Origin: Bacteroidales bacterium
Lineage (GTDB): Bacteria; Bacteroidota; Bacteroidia; Bacteroidales; UBA932
Reading direction: 5' to 3'
Assembly (NCBI GenBank): GCA_017471045.1
Contig: JAFUWZ010000007.1
Coordinates: 146,492-210,491 of the forward strand
Length of the DNA stretch: 64,000 nt
Made by a program: the position numbers and the translations under genes. Under the pieces are notes generated by a model, which did no database searches, was not told the origin of the DNA, and was given only the letters and a program-made list of their open reading frames with translations. Below, one piece after another: positions 8,718 through 17,047 of the stretch. Position 1 is the stretch's first letter. Each line of letters begins with the position of its first letter.

Positions 8718-8945
8718 TTAACCATTTTCCGAATCAGTTCCCTTGTCTTGCTGAGAATTCAGTTGCTTTTTGAGCATCTCGCACATGGACTCGGCAAAAG
8801 CCTTCGAATGAAGAGCCTGTTCCAGCTGCGTCTCCAGCGAGTCGATCCGTGCCTGCATACGCTCCTTCTCCCGCTGGAACTCTTCCTGCATCCGGTCTAT
8901 CCGGGCCTGGAAACGGTCCCGCTCCTCGCGGAGCGATCCGGCCAC
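8718..8945 (-). CDS. Small coiled-coil protein, possible remnant of an HTH regulator
   Basis: 75 residues from a GTG start, almost entirely a charged coiled coil (EERDRFQARIDRMQEEFQ, then SLETQLEQALH). The same frame stays open upstream for another 37 residues without a start codon (SLARPLAEKLAAVYGVPPVS), which looks like the C-terminal half of a phage-repressor-type HTH. It then meets a TGA, and seven codons before that lies an ATG (ATG AAG AAA TAT TTC). So the gene is either a truncated regulator translated from the internal GTG or a pseudogene with a stop at codon 8. XRE regulators with a C-terminal coiled coil are a known layout. Function unknown. Confidence 0.45.
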   Translation of the reverse strand: MAGSLREERDRFQARIDRMQEEFQREKERMQARIDSLETQLEQALHSKAFAESMCEMLKKQLNSQQDKGTDSENG

Positions 8946-9047
8946 GTCCGGTATCCAATACCCCAGCAGGCTGACCGGCGGTACGCCGTAGACGGCGGCA
9001 AGCTTTTCGGCCAGGGGACGGGCCAGGGAGATTGTATATGAAAAATA

Positions 9048-9064
9048 ATTTCACGTTGTGAAAT
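9048..9064. promoter_or_regulatory. Perfect palindrome ATTTCAC-GTT-GTGAAAT, candidate operator
   Basis: Seven-base perfect arms with a 3-base spacer lie in the divergent spacer between the coiled-coil/HTH remnant (minus) and the small HTH gene (plus). It sits over the disrupted 5' end of the minus-strand gene, a typical position for an autoregulatory operator. No protein partner can be assigned. Confidence 0.4.
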
Positions 9065-9201
9065 ATTTCTTCATGTTACCATAAAAAACAATTAAAATTC
9101 GAAAAAAACGGAAAAATTAGGGATCCGCAGCGGCATATTTTTTTCGGATGCTTGCAGCGGTGGAATCCTTTGTTCACATTTGCTTCACAAATATCACACA
9201 C

Positions 9202-9411
9202 ATGTTTACCTGGGATCACACCTTCCGGCGCTTTGCCGCCCTGATGGACGAAGAGAAAATCTGGCTCGACCCTGCCGTCTCGTTCCGCCGTATCTGCCGG
9301 GGACTCGGCGTTTCCGCCCGGAGCTTCGACCGCTTCCTGAACGCCGAACTGGGCTTCCACGGCGATGAAATCTTGCACAATTACCGCCGATCTGCTTACA
9401 AAAAGGATTGA
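9202..9411 (+). CDS. Small helix-turn-helix protein, AraC half-domain-like
   Basis: 69 residues from the ATG at 9202 (MFTWDHTFRRFAALMDEEK); an in-frame ATG at 9148 would add 18 residues that look non-conserved. The segment WLDPAVSFRRICRGLGVSAR followed by SFDRFLNAELGFHGDEILHNYR matches the pattern of the first HTH of AraC-type regulators (acidic-residue-Pro start, LA..LG turn, conserved Phe...Y-R). It lacks the second HTH, so it is a stand-alone half domain or a very short regulator. It is transcribed toward the EF-G2 gene. The target is unknown. Confidence 0.5.
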   Translation: MFTWDHTFRRFAALMDEEKIWLDPAVSFRRICRGLGVSARSFDRFLNAELGFHGDEILHNYRRSAYKKD

Positions 9412-9427
9412 GACATCGGCTTTTTCA

Positions 9428-9457
9428 TTGTAATTCCTTGTTTTTTTATTAGATTTG
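9428..9457 (+). promoter_or_regulatory. Promoter for the EF-G2-type gene
   Basis: TTG at 9428-9430, 19-nt spacer, TAGATTTG at 9450-9457, matching the Bacteroidota -33/-7 consensus. It leaves a leader of about 55-60 nt before the ATG at 9518. Confidence 0.6.
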
Positions 9458-9517
9458 CGGACCTGAACGCCCTGATTGCGGGCCCCTGAGACGCAAACTC
9501 ATAAAAAAATTGATAAC

Positions 9518-11626
9518 ATGAAAGATTACTCCACCAAAGACATCCGCAACGTGGTTCTTCTGGGCAGCACCAAATCCGGAAAGACCACGCTTGCCGAAGC
9601 TATGCTCTACGAGGGCAAGGTCATCGACCGCCGCGGCACCGTCGAAGACAAGAACACTGTTTCCGACAACGATGAACTTGAGAAGCTGAACCAGCGCTCC
9701 ATTTATGCGACTCCGCTGTATGCCGAGTTCCAGGGTGCGAAGATCAACTTCATCGACGCTCCGGGAGCCGATGATTTCATCGGCGGCGCTTATTCCGCAT
9801 TCCGCGTCTGTGAGAGCGGCATCCTCGTCGTCAACGCTCAGCAAGGTGTCGAAGTCGGCACGGAGAACTTCGTGCGCCGCGCCGAGGAGAACAAGCTGCC
9901 CCTCGCCATCGCGGTCAACCAGCTCGACACCGACAAGGCCGACTGGGACAACATCCAGGCTTCGATGAAGGAAGCGTTCGGCGGCAAGCTGGTCTATGTC
10001 CAGTTCCCCACCGCTACCGGCGCCAACTTCGACGGCATCGTGGACGTCCTGACGATGAAGTACTACCACTTCAAGGATGCCAACGGCGTTTGCGAAGAGC
10101 TCGAGATCCCCGCCCAGTTCGCCGACCAGGCCGAGGAGGCCCGTGGCGAGCTGATCGAGAAGGCGGCCGAGTTTGACGATGCGCTGATGGAGAAATTCTT
10201 TGAGGAGGGGACCCTCTCCGAGGAAGAGATCATGAGCGGCCTCAACCAGGGTGTCACCTCCGGCCAGGCCTACCCGGTCTTCTGCATCTCCGCCAAGAAG
10301 GACGTCGGCGTCAAGCGCCTCCTCGAGTTCATCAAGGGCGTCATGCCGGCCCCGAAGGTGGACGAGCAGGGCCAGCCCGCCCTCTTCATCTACAAGAACG
10401 ATGTCGAGCAGCACCTTGGCGAAGTCTCCTACTTCAAGGTGATGAGCGGCACGATCACTCCCGGTCTCGACCTCGAGGATCCCGCCACCGGCAACAAGGA
10501 GCGCTTCTCCGCCATCTATGCGGTCGCCGGCTCCAAGAAGGAGAGCGTCCCCGCCCTCAAGGCCGGTGATTTCGGCTGCGTCGTGAAGCTCAAGAACGGC
10601 AAGTCGGGCACGACCCTGTCCGCCATCGGTTCCGGCATCGAATATCCGAAGATCGCCTATCCGGCCCCGAAGTACCGCTGCGCCATCAAGGCCAAGGTCC
10701 AGCAGGAAGAACAGAAGCTCGGAGACGCCCTCAAGAAGATCGCGTCCCAGGATCCCACCACCATCGTGGAATACTCCAAGGAGCTGCGCCAGACCATCCT
10801 CAGCGGCAACGGCGAGCAGCACATCAACGTCACGAAGTGGCGCCTCAACAACGAGTTCAACGTCGAGGTCGAACTCTTCGCCCCGAAGGTGCCGTACCGC
10901 GAAACCATCACCAAGGTCGCCCAGGCCCAGTACCGCCACAAGAAGCAGTCCGGCGGCGCCGGCCAGTTCGGTGAGGTCCACCTCCTCGTCTGTCCGGCAG
11001 AAGGCGAGCTCAATACCAAGTTCAAGATCGACGGCAAGGACACCCAGCTCAATATCAAGACCCAGGACATCACGGACCTGGAGTGGGGCGGCAAGCTCGA
11101 GTTCTACAACTGCGTCGTCGGCGGCGCCATCGACCTCAGTTTCATGCCCGCTATCCTGAAGGGTATCAAGGAACGCATGGTCGAGGGTCCTCTGACCGGT
11201 TCCTACGCCCGTGACATCCGCGTCTTTGTCTATGATGGCAAGATGCACCCGGTGGACTCCAAGGAAATCGCCTTCATCATCGCCGGCCGCAATGCTTTCC
11301 GTGAGGCTTTCCGCAACGCGGGTCCGAAGATCCTCGAACCGATCTACAACGTCGAGGTGATGACCCCGGCCGAGTATCAGGGTGCCGTCATGTCCGACCT
11401 CCAGAACCGCCGTGGTATCCTCGGCGACCTGGGTGCCGACAAGGGCTTCTCCATCCTGCGTGCCCGCGTCCCGCTTGCGGAGCTGTACCGCTATTCCACG
11501 ACCCTAAGCTCCCTGACCTCCGGCAGCGCGACCTTCACGATGGAGTTCGCCGACTACCAGCCCGTCCCGGGAGATGTCCAGACCAAGCTCCTCGCGGACT
11601 ACGCCGCCCAGGAAGAGGAAGACTAA
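9518..11626 (+). CDS. Elongation factor G paralogue (EF-G2 type) lacking the catalytic His
   Basis: 702 residues from the ATG at 9518 (MKDYSTKDIRN). Full EF-G domain order: G domain, domain II (EVSYFKVMSGTITPG), domain III, domain IV (KQSGGAGQFGEVHLLV), domain V (RGILGDLGADKGFSI). The GTPase motifs are altered. G1 is GSTKSGKTT instead of AHVDAGKTT, switch I lacks RGITI (QRSIYATPL), and G3 reads DAPGADDF with Ala84 where EF-G has the catalytic His. In Bacteroides thetaiotaomicron an EF-G paralogue called EF-G2 supports translocation without GTP hydrolysis and is induced during carbon limitation; this gene fits that description by sequence. The canonical fusA is expected elsewhere. A strong terminator follows. 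Confidence 0.85.
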   Translation: MKDYSTKDIRNVVLLGSTKSGKTTLAEAMLYEGKVIDRRGTVEDKNTVSDNDELEKLNQRSIYATPLYAEFQGAKINFIDAPGADDFIGGAYSAFRVCESGILVVNAQQGVEVGTENFVRRAEENKLPLAIAVNQLDTDKADWDNIQASMKEAFGGKLVYVQFPTATGANFDGIVDVLTMKYYHFKDANGVCEELEIPAQFADQAEEARGELIEKAAEFDDALMEKFFEEGTLSEEEIMSGLNQGVTSGQAYPVFCISAKKDVGVKRLLEFIKGVMPAPKVDEQGQPALFIYKNDVEQHLGEVSYFKVMSGTITPGLDLEDPATGNKERFSAIYAVAGSKKESVPALKAGDFGCVVKLKNGKSGTTLSAIGSGIEYPKIAYPAPKYRCAIKAKVQQEEQKLGDALKKIASQDPTTIVEYSKELRQTILSGNGEQHINVTKWRLNNEFNVEVELFAPKVPYRETITKVAQAQYRHKKQSGGAGQFGEVHLLVCPAEGELNTKFKIDGKDTQLNIKTQDITDLEWGGKLEFYNCVVGGAIDLSFMPAILKGIKERMVEGPLTGSYARDIRVFVYDGKMHPVDSKEIAFIIAGRNAFREAFRNAGPKILEPIYNVEVMTPAEYQGAVMSDLQNRRGILGDLGADKGFSILRARVPLAELYRYSTTLSSLTSGSATFTMEFADYQPVPGDVQTKLLADYAAQEEED

Positions 11627-11644
11627 TTCTCTCTGCATTTCCCT

Positions 11645-11683
11645 AAAAAAGCATCGCCCAAGCACAATGGGCGATGCTTTTTT
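11645..11683 (+). terminator. Rho-independent terminator after the EF-G2-type gene
   Basis: AAAAAAGCATCGCCC (11645-11659), a 9-nt loop and GGGCGATGCTTTTTT (11669-11683). Perfect 15-bp arms with a T-run, 19 bp after the stop codon. Confidence 0.9.
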
Positions 11684-11911
11684 ACTTATCCGGGATAACT
11701 GATCAATCTGGATTCAATTCCCGGAAGAATTAAGCCCGTGAATCGGATCTGATAATTGCCAACTCTGGGCCATCCTTCCACGATCCATGCAAACTATTTG
11801 TCTGCTAAGATTCAAAAGCCTTGATAAAGAAACCCTTACCAGGGCGTGATTGTTCAGAAAGATCACCAAAATTAGTGCTTGGGAAAAATACTATAATAAG
11901 CGAGCACTGAC

Positions 11912-11959
11912 ATGGCGAAGATACAACTAAAACCCGATAACATCAATCCTTTCGGGGGA
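11912..11959 (+). mobile_element. N-terminal fragment of an IS1380-type transposase gene
   Basis: ATG at 11912 begins MAKIQLKPDNINPFGG, which matches the N-terminal pattern I know from Bacteroidota IS1380-family transposases (M-x-K-[VI]-x-[IL]-K-x-[ED]-x-[IL]-x-PFGG). After PFGG the similarity stops abruptly and the sequence passes into the paired palindromic repeat. The 228 bp before it (11684-11911) contain no gene. At 11686-11698 there is a palindrome TTATCC-G-GGATAA directly after the EF-G2 terminator that could be one end of the old element. The assignment rests on 16 residues. Confidence 0.4.
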
Positions 11960-11976
11960 CGAAAAGAAGGGACGCG

Positions 11977-12055
11977 GTGTGCAAAAAGGGGCAAAACGCA
12001 CACGGAAGGACATCAAAAGACAGCGTCGGTGTGTGAAACGTGGATTTCACATATC
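11977..12055. repeat. Paired palindromic repeat, copy 2 (same 52-bp spacing)
   Basis: Unit C: GTGTG (11977-11981), 17-nt loop, CACAC (11999-12003). Unit D: GTGTG at 12029-12033, containing the perfect palindrome TGTGAAA-CGTGGA-TTTCACA (12032-12051), with a degenerate right box. The two GTGTG boxes are 52 bp apart, exactly as in the pair at 4684-4770. Read on the minus strand, both units are followed by CACACCG and a CTTTT-type stretch. The pair begins 25 bp downstream of the aspS stop, so termination or 3'-end processing is one possible role. Confidence 0.65.
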
Positions 12056-12079
12056 AACGCCGAAACCTTCCGCGCAGAC

Positions 12080-13852
12080 CTAGGTTTCCGCAGGGACCGT
12101 GGAGACGATGCAGAGCTCCTGCATCTGGGCCTCGTCGATCAAGGACGGGGAGTCGATCATCACGTCGCGGCCCTGGTTGTTCTTCGGGAAGGCGATGTAG
12201 TCGCGGATCGTCTCCTGGCCGCCGAAGAGGGCGCAGACGCGGTCGAAGCCGAACGCCAGGCCGCCATGGGGCGGGGCGCCGAATTTGAAGGCGTTGATGA
12301 TGAAGCCGAACTTGTATTCCGCTTCCTCCTTGCCGATGCCCAGCACCTCGAACATCCGCGCCTGCATGTCGGCGTTGTGGATACGGATCGAGCCGCCGCC
12401 GAGCTCCGTACCGTTCAGCACGAAGTCGTAGGCGTTGGCGCACACGCGCTCCAGATCCTCTTTCTTGTCCGAATAGAACCAGGCCTCGTGCTCCGGCTTG
12501 GGCGCCGTGAAGGGATGGTGCATCGCGTAGAAGCGGCCGTCCTCCTCGCTCCACTCCAGGAGCGGGAAATCCACGATCCACAATGGCGCGAAGACCTTCG
12601 GGTCGCGGTAACCCAGACGGTTGCCGAGCTCGATGCGCAGCACGCCGAGCTGAGTCTGCGTCTTGCGTTTTTCGCCGCACAGGACCAGGATGAGGTCGCC
12701 CTTCTTGGCCTCCAGGGCCCCGGCTATCGCAGCCAGATCCTCCGGCGAGAAGAACTTGTCCACGGAAGACTTCAGCGAACCGTCCTCATTGACGCGGATA
12801 TAGACCAGGCCCTTGGCGCCCACCTGCGGCCGCTTGACCCACTCGGTCAGCTCGTCCACCTGCTTGCGGGTATAAGAACCAAGACCGTCGGCGCAGATCG
12901 CGCCCACGTAGGGCACGCTGTCGAAGACACCGAAGCCGTGGCCCTGCGCCAGGGAGGTGATCTCGTGGATCTTCATCCCGAAGCGGATGTCCGGCTTATC
13001 GGAGCCATAGTAGTCCATCGCGTCGTACCAGCTCATCCGCGGCAGCGGGTTGGGTATATCGACGCCCACGGCGTTCTTGAACATCTGCCGCATCATGCCT
13101 TCGAACATATTCAGCACGTCCTCCTGCTCGACGAACGACATCTCGCAGTCGATCTGTGTGAACTCGGGCTGGCGGTCGGCCCGCAGGTCCTCGTCCCGGA
13201 AGCAGCGCACGATCTGGAAATAACGGTCGTAACCGGCTACCATCAGCAGCTGCTTGAAGGTCTGGGGCGACTGCGGCAGGGCGTAGAACTGGCCCGGATT
13301 CATCCGGGAAGGCACGACGAAGTCGCGGGCGCCTTCCGGCGTAGATTTGATCAGGTACGGGGTCTCGATCTCCATGAAGCCCTGGCTGTCCAGGTAGGTG
13401 CGGACCTCCTGGGCGAGGCGGTGGCGCAGCGCGAGCGCCCGCTGGAGGGGCGGCCGACGCAGGTCCAGATAGCGGTATTTGGCCCGGATATCCTCGCCAC
13501 CGTCGCTGTTCTCCTCGATGGTGAAGGGCGGCGTCACGCTCTTGTTGAGCACGACGATCTGCTCAAGTCGGATCTCAACGTCGCCGGTCGGCATCTTGGC
13601 GTTTTTGCTCTCCCGCTCGACGACCGTACCCGTGACCTGGAGGACGAATTCGCGGCCCAGCGAGGACGCGGTTTCGACCAGGACCGGATCGGCATCCGCC
13701 TCCACGACGAGCTGCGTGACGCCGTAACGGTCGCGCAGGTCGATGAAGGTCATGCCGCCGAGTTTACGGGCCCGCTGGACCCAGCCGGCGAGGGTGACGG
13801 TCTCCCCGGCGTTGCTGATGCGGAGTTCTCCGCAGGTGTGTGTCCTATACAT
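12080..13852 (-). CDS. aspS: Aspartyl-tRNA synthetase (bacterial type)
   Basis: 590 residues from the ATG at 13852 ([13 protein letters not shown]); the longer open frame adds residues from the preceding spacer. N-terminal OB-fold anticodon domain, class II core with motif 1 (KYRYLDLRR), motif 2 ([18 protein letters not shown]) and motif 3 (GGLAFGFDR), and a GAD insertion between motifs 2 and 3, as in bacterial AspRS. It charges tRNA-Asp in the cytosol. A -7 element TATTTTTG lies at 13881-13888 (minus strand), 28 nt upstream, between the SGNH stop and the start. Confidence 0.97.
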   Translation of the reverse strand: MYRTHTCGELRISNAGETVTLAGWVQRARKLGGMTFIDLRDRYGVTQLVVEADADPVLVETASSLGREFVLQVTGTVVERESKNAKMPTGDVEIRLEQIVVLNKSVTPPFTIEENSDGGEDIRAKYRYLDLRRPPLQRALALRHRLAQEVRTYLDSQGFMEIETPYLIKSTPEGARDFVVPSRMNPGQFYALPQSPQTFKQLLMVAGYDRYFQIVRCFRDEDLRADRQPEFTQIDCEMSFVEQEDVLNMFEGMMRQMFKNAVGVDIPNPLPRMSWYDAMDYYGSDKPDIRFGMKIHEITSLAQGHGFGVFDSVPYVGAICADGLGSYTRKQVDELTEWVKRPQVGAKGLVYIRVNEDGSLKSSVDKFFSPEDLAAIAGALEAKKGDLILVLCGEKRKTQTQLGVLRIELGNRLGYRDPKVFAPLWIVDFPLLEWSEEDGRFYAMHHPFTAPKPEHEAWFYSDKKEDLERVCANAYDFVLNGTELGGGSIRIHNADMQARMFEVLGIGKEEAEYKFGFIINAFKFGAPPHGGLAFGFDRVCALFGGQETIRDYIAFPKNNQGRDVMIDSPSLIDEAQMQELCIVSTVPAET

Positions 13853-13880
13853 AGTTTTCCGTTTGATCTTGAAAGGATTG

Positions 13881-13888
13881 CAAAAATA
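13881..13888 (-). promoter_or_regulatory. -7 element TATTTTTG for aspS
   Basis: Matches TAnnTTTG 28 nt before the aspS ATG. No good -33 TTG is seen at 19-21 nt upstream, so only the -7 half is supported. Confidence 0.4.
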
Positions 13889-13901
13889 CGAAATTTCTGC
13901 G

Positions 13902-15023
13902 TTAGTTATCCCATCGGGCCGTCTTGGATGCACGCCAAATCTCCATGATCTTCTTTTCGAAGCCGCTGGCCAGGAAACGCATCCCGTAATCGTTGGGGTG
14001 AACGCCTTCGATCATGCCGTCCATCGGCAAGCCCAGCTCCTCGTGGGTCATATAGTAAATCTCCGGCTCACCGCGCTGCTGCAGCGTCCAGTAGGCGCTC
14101 AGGACTTGTGCATTGGCCTGGCGGAAGAACGCCTTGGCCTCGCTTGCGGACTCGCCGACGTTGCCGCTGTGCTCCACCAGCAGGATGGGGCAGTCGTTCT
14201 TTTCGCGCAGGATGCGCACGGCTTCCAGCAGGCGCGGCTCGATATCCGTCGCACGGGTCAGGTTGGGACTCGTGTCCAAGATGTACAGCGACGCATCGAT
14301 CCGGGCCATCAGCGACAGCACCTCCGGGTCCAGGACCCCGTTGCCGGAGAAGCCCAGATTGACCACCGGCAGCTTCAGCTCGCGCTCAACGATGTTGGTC
14401 CAGGCGTTGCCGGGTCGGGAAGCGCAGGCGCCCTGGGTAATGCTGGTGCCGTAGATGACGACCGGGTGGCGCCGCGTCTCGGGCAGGAAACGGATCTGCG
14501 CCCCTTCGGGCACACCGACCTGGATCCAGTCCACCGTATTGTACAGGGGCAGATAAAGGTGATACTCGTAGGTCCGGACCCCCTCCGGGCGGTAGCTGAT
14601 CCCGCTGAAGACATAGCGGGTCGTATCGCTGCGGATCGATGCCGGGAAGTCCGGGGCCACCCACCGCAGGCCGCCGACCGCGTCACGGGCGTAGAGGTCC
14701 ACGCCGGAACGGCCGGTCGAGGGCATGTGGAACATGTTGAGCCCCTCCTTGAGCCCATAGCGTACGGCAATATCGGACGCGTCGCTCTCGAAGACCAGGC
14801 TGACACCGGCTGCGTTGCGGCTCAAGTTCCAGACGATCTCGCGCACGACGCCGTGCGCACACTCCGGCAGACGGACATAGCCGCTGCGCAGCTCTTCCCA
14901 ACCCACGCCATGTACGACGGGGCCCGCTTCTAGGGGATCGACCCAGCGGAACGGCTCCGGCTGCGCCCGCAGGGCGGAAACGACGGCCAGCAGGGCCGCC
15001 AACAGCAGAAGTTTCTTTTTCAT
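13902..15023 (-). CDS. Exported SGNH/GDSL-family esterase with N-terminal SGNH_hydro_N domain
   Basis: 373 residues with a signal peptide ([21 protein letters not shown]). Residues 25-190 form the beta-sandwich found before Bacteroidota SGNH hydrolases. The catalytic domain has block [12 protein letters not shown] (Ser nucleophile), block [10 protein letters not shown], the Asn/Gly region and block V GVHPNDYG with the His. Family members deacetylate polysaccharides or act as carbohydrate esterases in the periplasm. It directly follows the GH97 gene (11 bp), which supports a role in glycan breakdown; the substrate is unknown. Confidence 0.8.
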   Translation of the reverse strand: MKKKLLLLAALLAVVSALRAQPEPFRWVDPLEAGPVVHGVGWEELRSGYVRLPECAHGVVREIVWNLSRNAAGVSLVFESDASDIAVRYGLKEGLNMFHMPSTGRSGVDLYARDAVGGLRWVAPDFPASIRSDTTRYVFSGISYRPEGVRTYEYHLYLPLYNTVDWIQVGVPEGAQIRFLPETRRHPVVIYGTSITQGACASRPGNAWTNIVERELKLPVVNLGFSGNGVLDPEVLSLMARIDASLYILDTSPNLTRATDIEPRLLEAVRILREKNDCPILLVEHSGNVGESASEAKAFFRQANAQVLSAYWTLQQRGEPEIYYMTHEELGLPMDGMIEGVHPNDYGMRFLASGFEKKIMEIWRASKTARWDN

Positions 15024-15034
15024 AACCGGAAAAG

Positions 15035-17029
15035 TTATTGCCTGACGATCCTGGCGGCCCAGCCGCCGCCGGGGGCCATGTGGACTTTGATCTTGTCGCC
15101 GGGCACGACGGTGATCTCTTCCTTGGCGAAGTCGCGGGCGGCGCGGTCGGCATTGGCGCCGTCCCGGAAGATTTCGACGTGGTAGCGGCCGGCGGGCAGG
15201 AAGCCCAGCTCGACCGTCTGGTCGCGCGGCGTCCAGTCGGTCATCGCGCCGACATACCAGGTGTCACCCCGGCGGCGCGCCATCGTGATGAACTCGCCGA
15301 TCTTACCGTTCAGCACCAGGGTCTCGTCCCAGACGGTCGGGATCCGCGCGATATATTCCGTACACTCGGGCTCCTGCAGGTAGTTGGACGGGGAGTCGCA
15401 GAGCATCGTCAGGGGCGCGTCGAAGATGACGTATTCCGCGAGCTGGCGGCAACGGGTGCCGGGGCTCATCGGCTCGCTGTTGACGGGATGGTAGTTACGG
15501 CGGGTGGCGTTGCGCATCGCTCCCTGGGTGTAGTCCATCGGACCCGCCATCATCCGCAGGAAAGGAATCGTCACGTCATAGACGACCTGCTGGGCTCCGT
15601 CCTGGAGCCACTTCATCTGCTCCAGGCCGTGGACGCCCTCGAAGTTGATGACGTTGGGATAGGTCCGGTGCAGGCCCGTCGGCTTGTAAGCGCCGTGGAA
15701 GTCCACCAGCATCTTGTACTTGGCGCCCATCTGCGCGCAGGCGGTGTAGAAGTTGACCATGTCCTGGTCGTCACGGTCCATGAAGTCGATCTTGAAGCCC
15801 TTGATCCCCATCCGGGAATAGTGCAGGAAGACGCTCTCCATGTCGCGGTTGACCGCCCAGTAGCCGGCCCAGAGGATGAGACCGACGTTCTTTTCCCTGG
15901 CATAGGCGCAGAGCTCTTCGAGGTCGATCTCGGGGACGACCTGCATCAGGTCGGCCTGCTTGTTGACCGCCCAGCCCTCGTCCAGGATGACATACTCGAT
16001 GCCCTTCTCGGAAGCGAAGTCGATATAGTACTTGTAGGTATCGTTGTTGATGCCGGACTTGAAATCCACGCCGTAGAGGTTCCAGTCGTTCCACCAGTCC
16101 CACGCGACCTTGCCGGGCTTGACCCAGCTCCAGTCGCGCGTCTCGGGCGCCGTGGCGAGTTTGTAAACCATGTCGCTGCAGGCGAGTTCGCGGTCCTCCC
16201 GGGCCACCTGGATCACGCGCCAGGGGAAGGAGCAACCGGGCTTGCAGTCCTTGGCGATGAAGTCCTCGCTGCTGAGGATGACGCCCTGGAGCATGTTGTG
16301 CCCGCCCTGCTTGACGGCTTTCGGCACACGGGCGTGGAAGCCTTCGATCGTCCGGGAACCGTTGAGGTTACGCACGTTCAGTCCCGGGAAGTTGAACAGG
16401 TCCGCCTCGGTGATGGCGACCTTGTAGCCGTTGGGCGCGCCGACGACCAGGGGCAGGAAGGCCGCCCGGGTCTTGTCCCAATCCTCCAGCTTGAAGTTGT
16501 AATAGACGTTCTCAAACGAGCATTCGATCTGCTTCTCGACCGTGCGGTCCGACTCGCGGCAATAAGGCACGACGGCGTCCCAGTTGCCGGGAAAGGTAAA
16601 TTCCGCCTGCTCGGAAGCAACCCCCACCCGCTTGTCGCTGCGGGAGACAAAGCGGTAGGCGACGCCCTCGTTGTAGGCCCGGAAGACCAGGTCGAACGCC
16701 TTGTAGCGCAGGGTCAGCTCGTTGTAGCGGTCCCGCACGGAGGCCTTTTTATATACCGGCGTGTCGAAGGTCTGGTCATGGCTCTTGCGGATCGTCTTGA
16801 CCAGCTGGGCGTTGCCGCCCCAGACGGTCCCGTCGGTGAGCGTCATCGAGACCGCCGAAGGGGCGAGCATCTGGACGCCGTCCGCCGTGACGGAGTACTT
16901 GAAATCGTCGAAGGTAAGCGCAATGCGACCGTCGGGGGATTTGAGGGTCTGCGGCTTGGCTTTCGCCGCGAAGGCGCTGACCGTGCCCAGGCACAGCAGC
17001 AGCGAGAAAAGAAGCAGGTGTTTTTTCAT
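15035..17029 (-). CDS. Glycoside hydrolase family 97, probable retaining alpha-galactosidase type
   Basis: 664 residues, signal peptide MKKHLLLFSLLLCLGTVSAFA. N-terminal beta-supersandwich (about 25-280), central TIM barrel starting at DWSWVKPGKVAWDWWNDWN, C-terminal beta-domain. GH97 contains inverting alpha-glucosidases (SusB, catalytic Glu base) and retaining alpha-galactosidases with an Asp nucleophile. Here GFKIDFMDRDDQD places an Asp on the relevant strand, and NFEGVHGLEQMKW supplies a candidate Glu acid/base, favouring the retaining type. It lies 18 bp after mutS and 11 bp before the SGNH esterase, so a three-gene transcript is plausible. No SusC/SusD pair is nearby. Confidence 0.85.
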   Translation of the reverse strand: MKKHLLLFSLLLCLGTVSAFAAKAKPQTLKSPDGRIALTFDDFKYSVTADGVQMLAPSAVSMTLTDGTVWGGNAQLVKTIRKSHDQTFDTPVYKKASVRDRYNELTLRYKAFDLVFRAYNEGVAYRFVSRSDKRVGVASEQAEFTFPGNWDAVVPYCRESDRTVEKQIECSFENVYYNFKLEDWDKTRAAFLPLVVGAPNGYKVAITEADLFNFPGLNVRNLNGSRTIEGFHARVPKAVKQGGHNMLQGVILSSEDFIAKDCKPGCSFPWRVIQVAREDRELACSDMVYKLATAPETRDWSWVKPGKVAWDWWNDWNLYGVDFKSGINNDTYKYYIDFASEKGIEYVILDEGWAVNKQADLMQVVPEIDLEELCAYAREKNVGLILWAGYWAVNRDMESVFLHYSRMGIKGFKIDFMDRDDQDMVNFYTACAQMGAKYKMLVDFHGAYKPTGLHRTYPNVINFEGVHGLEQMKWLQDGAQQVVYDVTIPFLRMMAGPMDYTQGAMRNATRRNYHPVNSEPMSPGTRCRQLAEYVIFDAPLTMLCDSPSNYLQEPECTEYIARIPTVWDETLVLNGKIGEFITMARRRGDTWYVGAMTDWTPRDQTVELGFLPAGRYHVEIFRDGANADRAARDFAKEEITVVPGDKIKVHMAPGGGWAARIVRQ

Positions 17030-17047
17030 TATGCCGTACGTTTACAG

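Noticed and set aside
8734-9054. 106-codon minus ORF starting GTG at 9054
   Set aside because: It is out of frame with the coiled coil and becomes Gly/Arg/Pro-rich, as expected for a shadow frame.
12032-12051. TGTGAAA-N6-TTTCACA as a CRP-type site near the EF-G2 gene
   Set aside because: CRP-like TGTGA-N6-TCACA needs a 6-nt spacing between the boxes; here TGTGA and TCACA are 10 nt apart. The palindrome belongs to the paired repeat, and it is downstream of EF-G2.
11912-13948. Long plus-strand ORF opposite aspS
   Set aside because: Only its first 16 codons are protein-like (IS remnant). The rest is antisense to aspS, whose class II motifs are certain.
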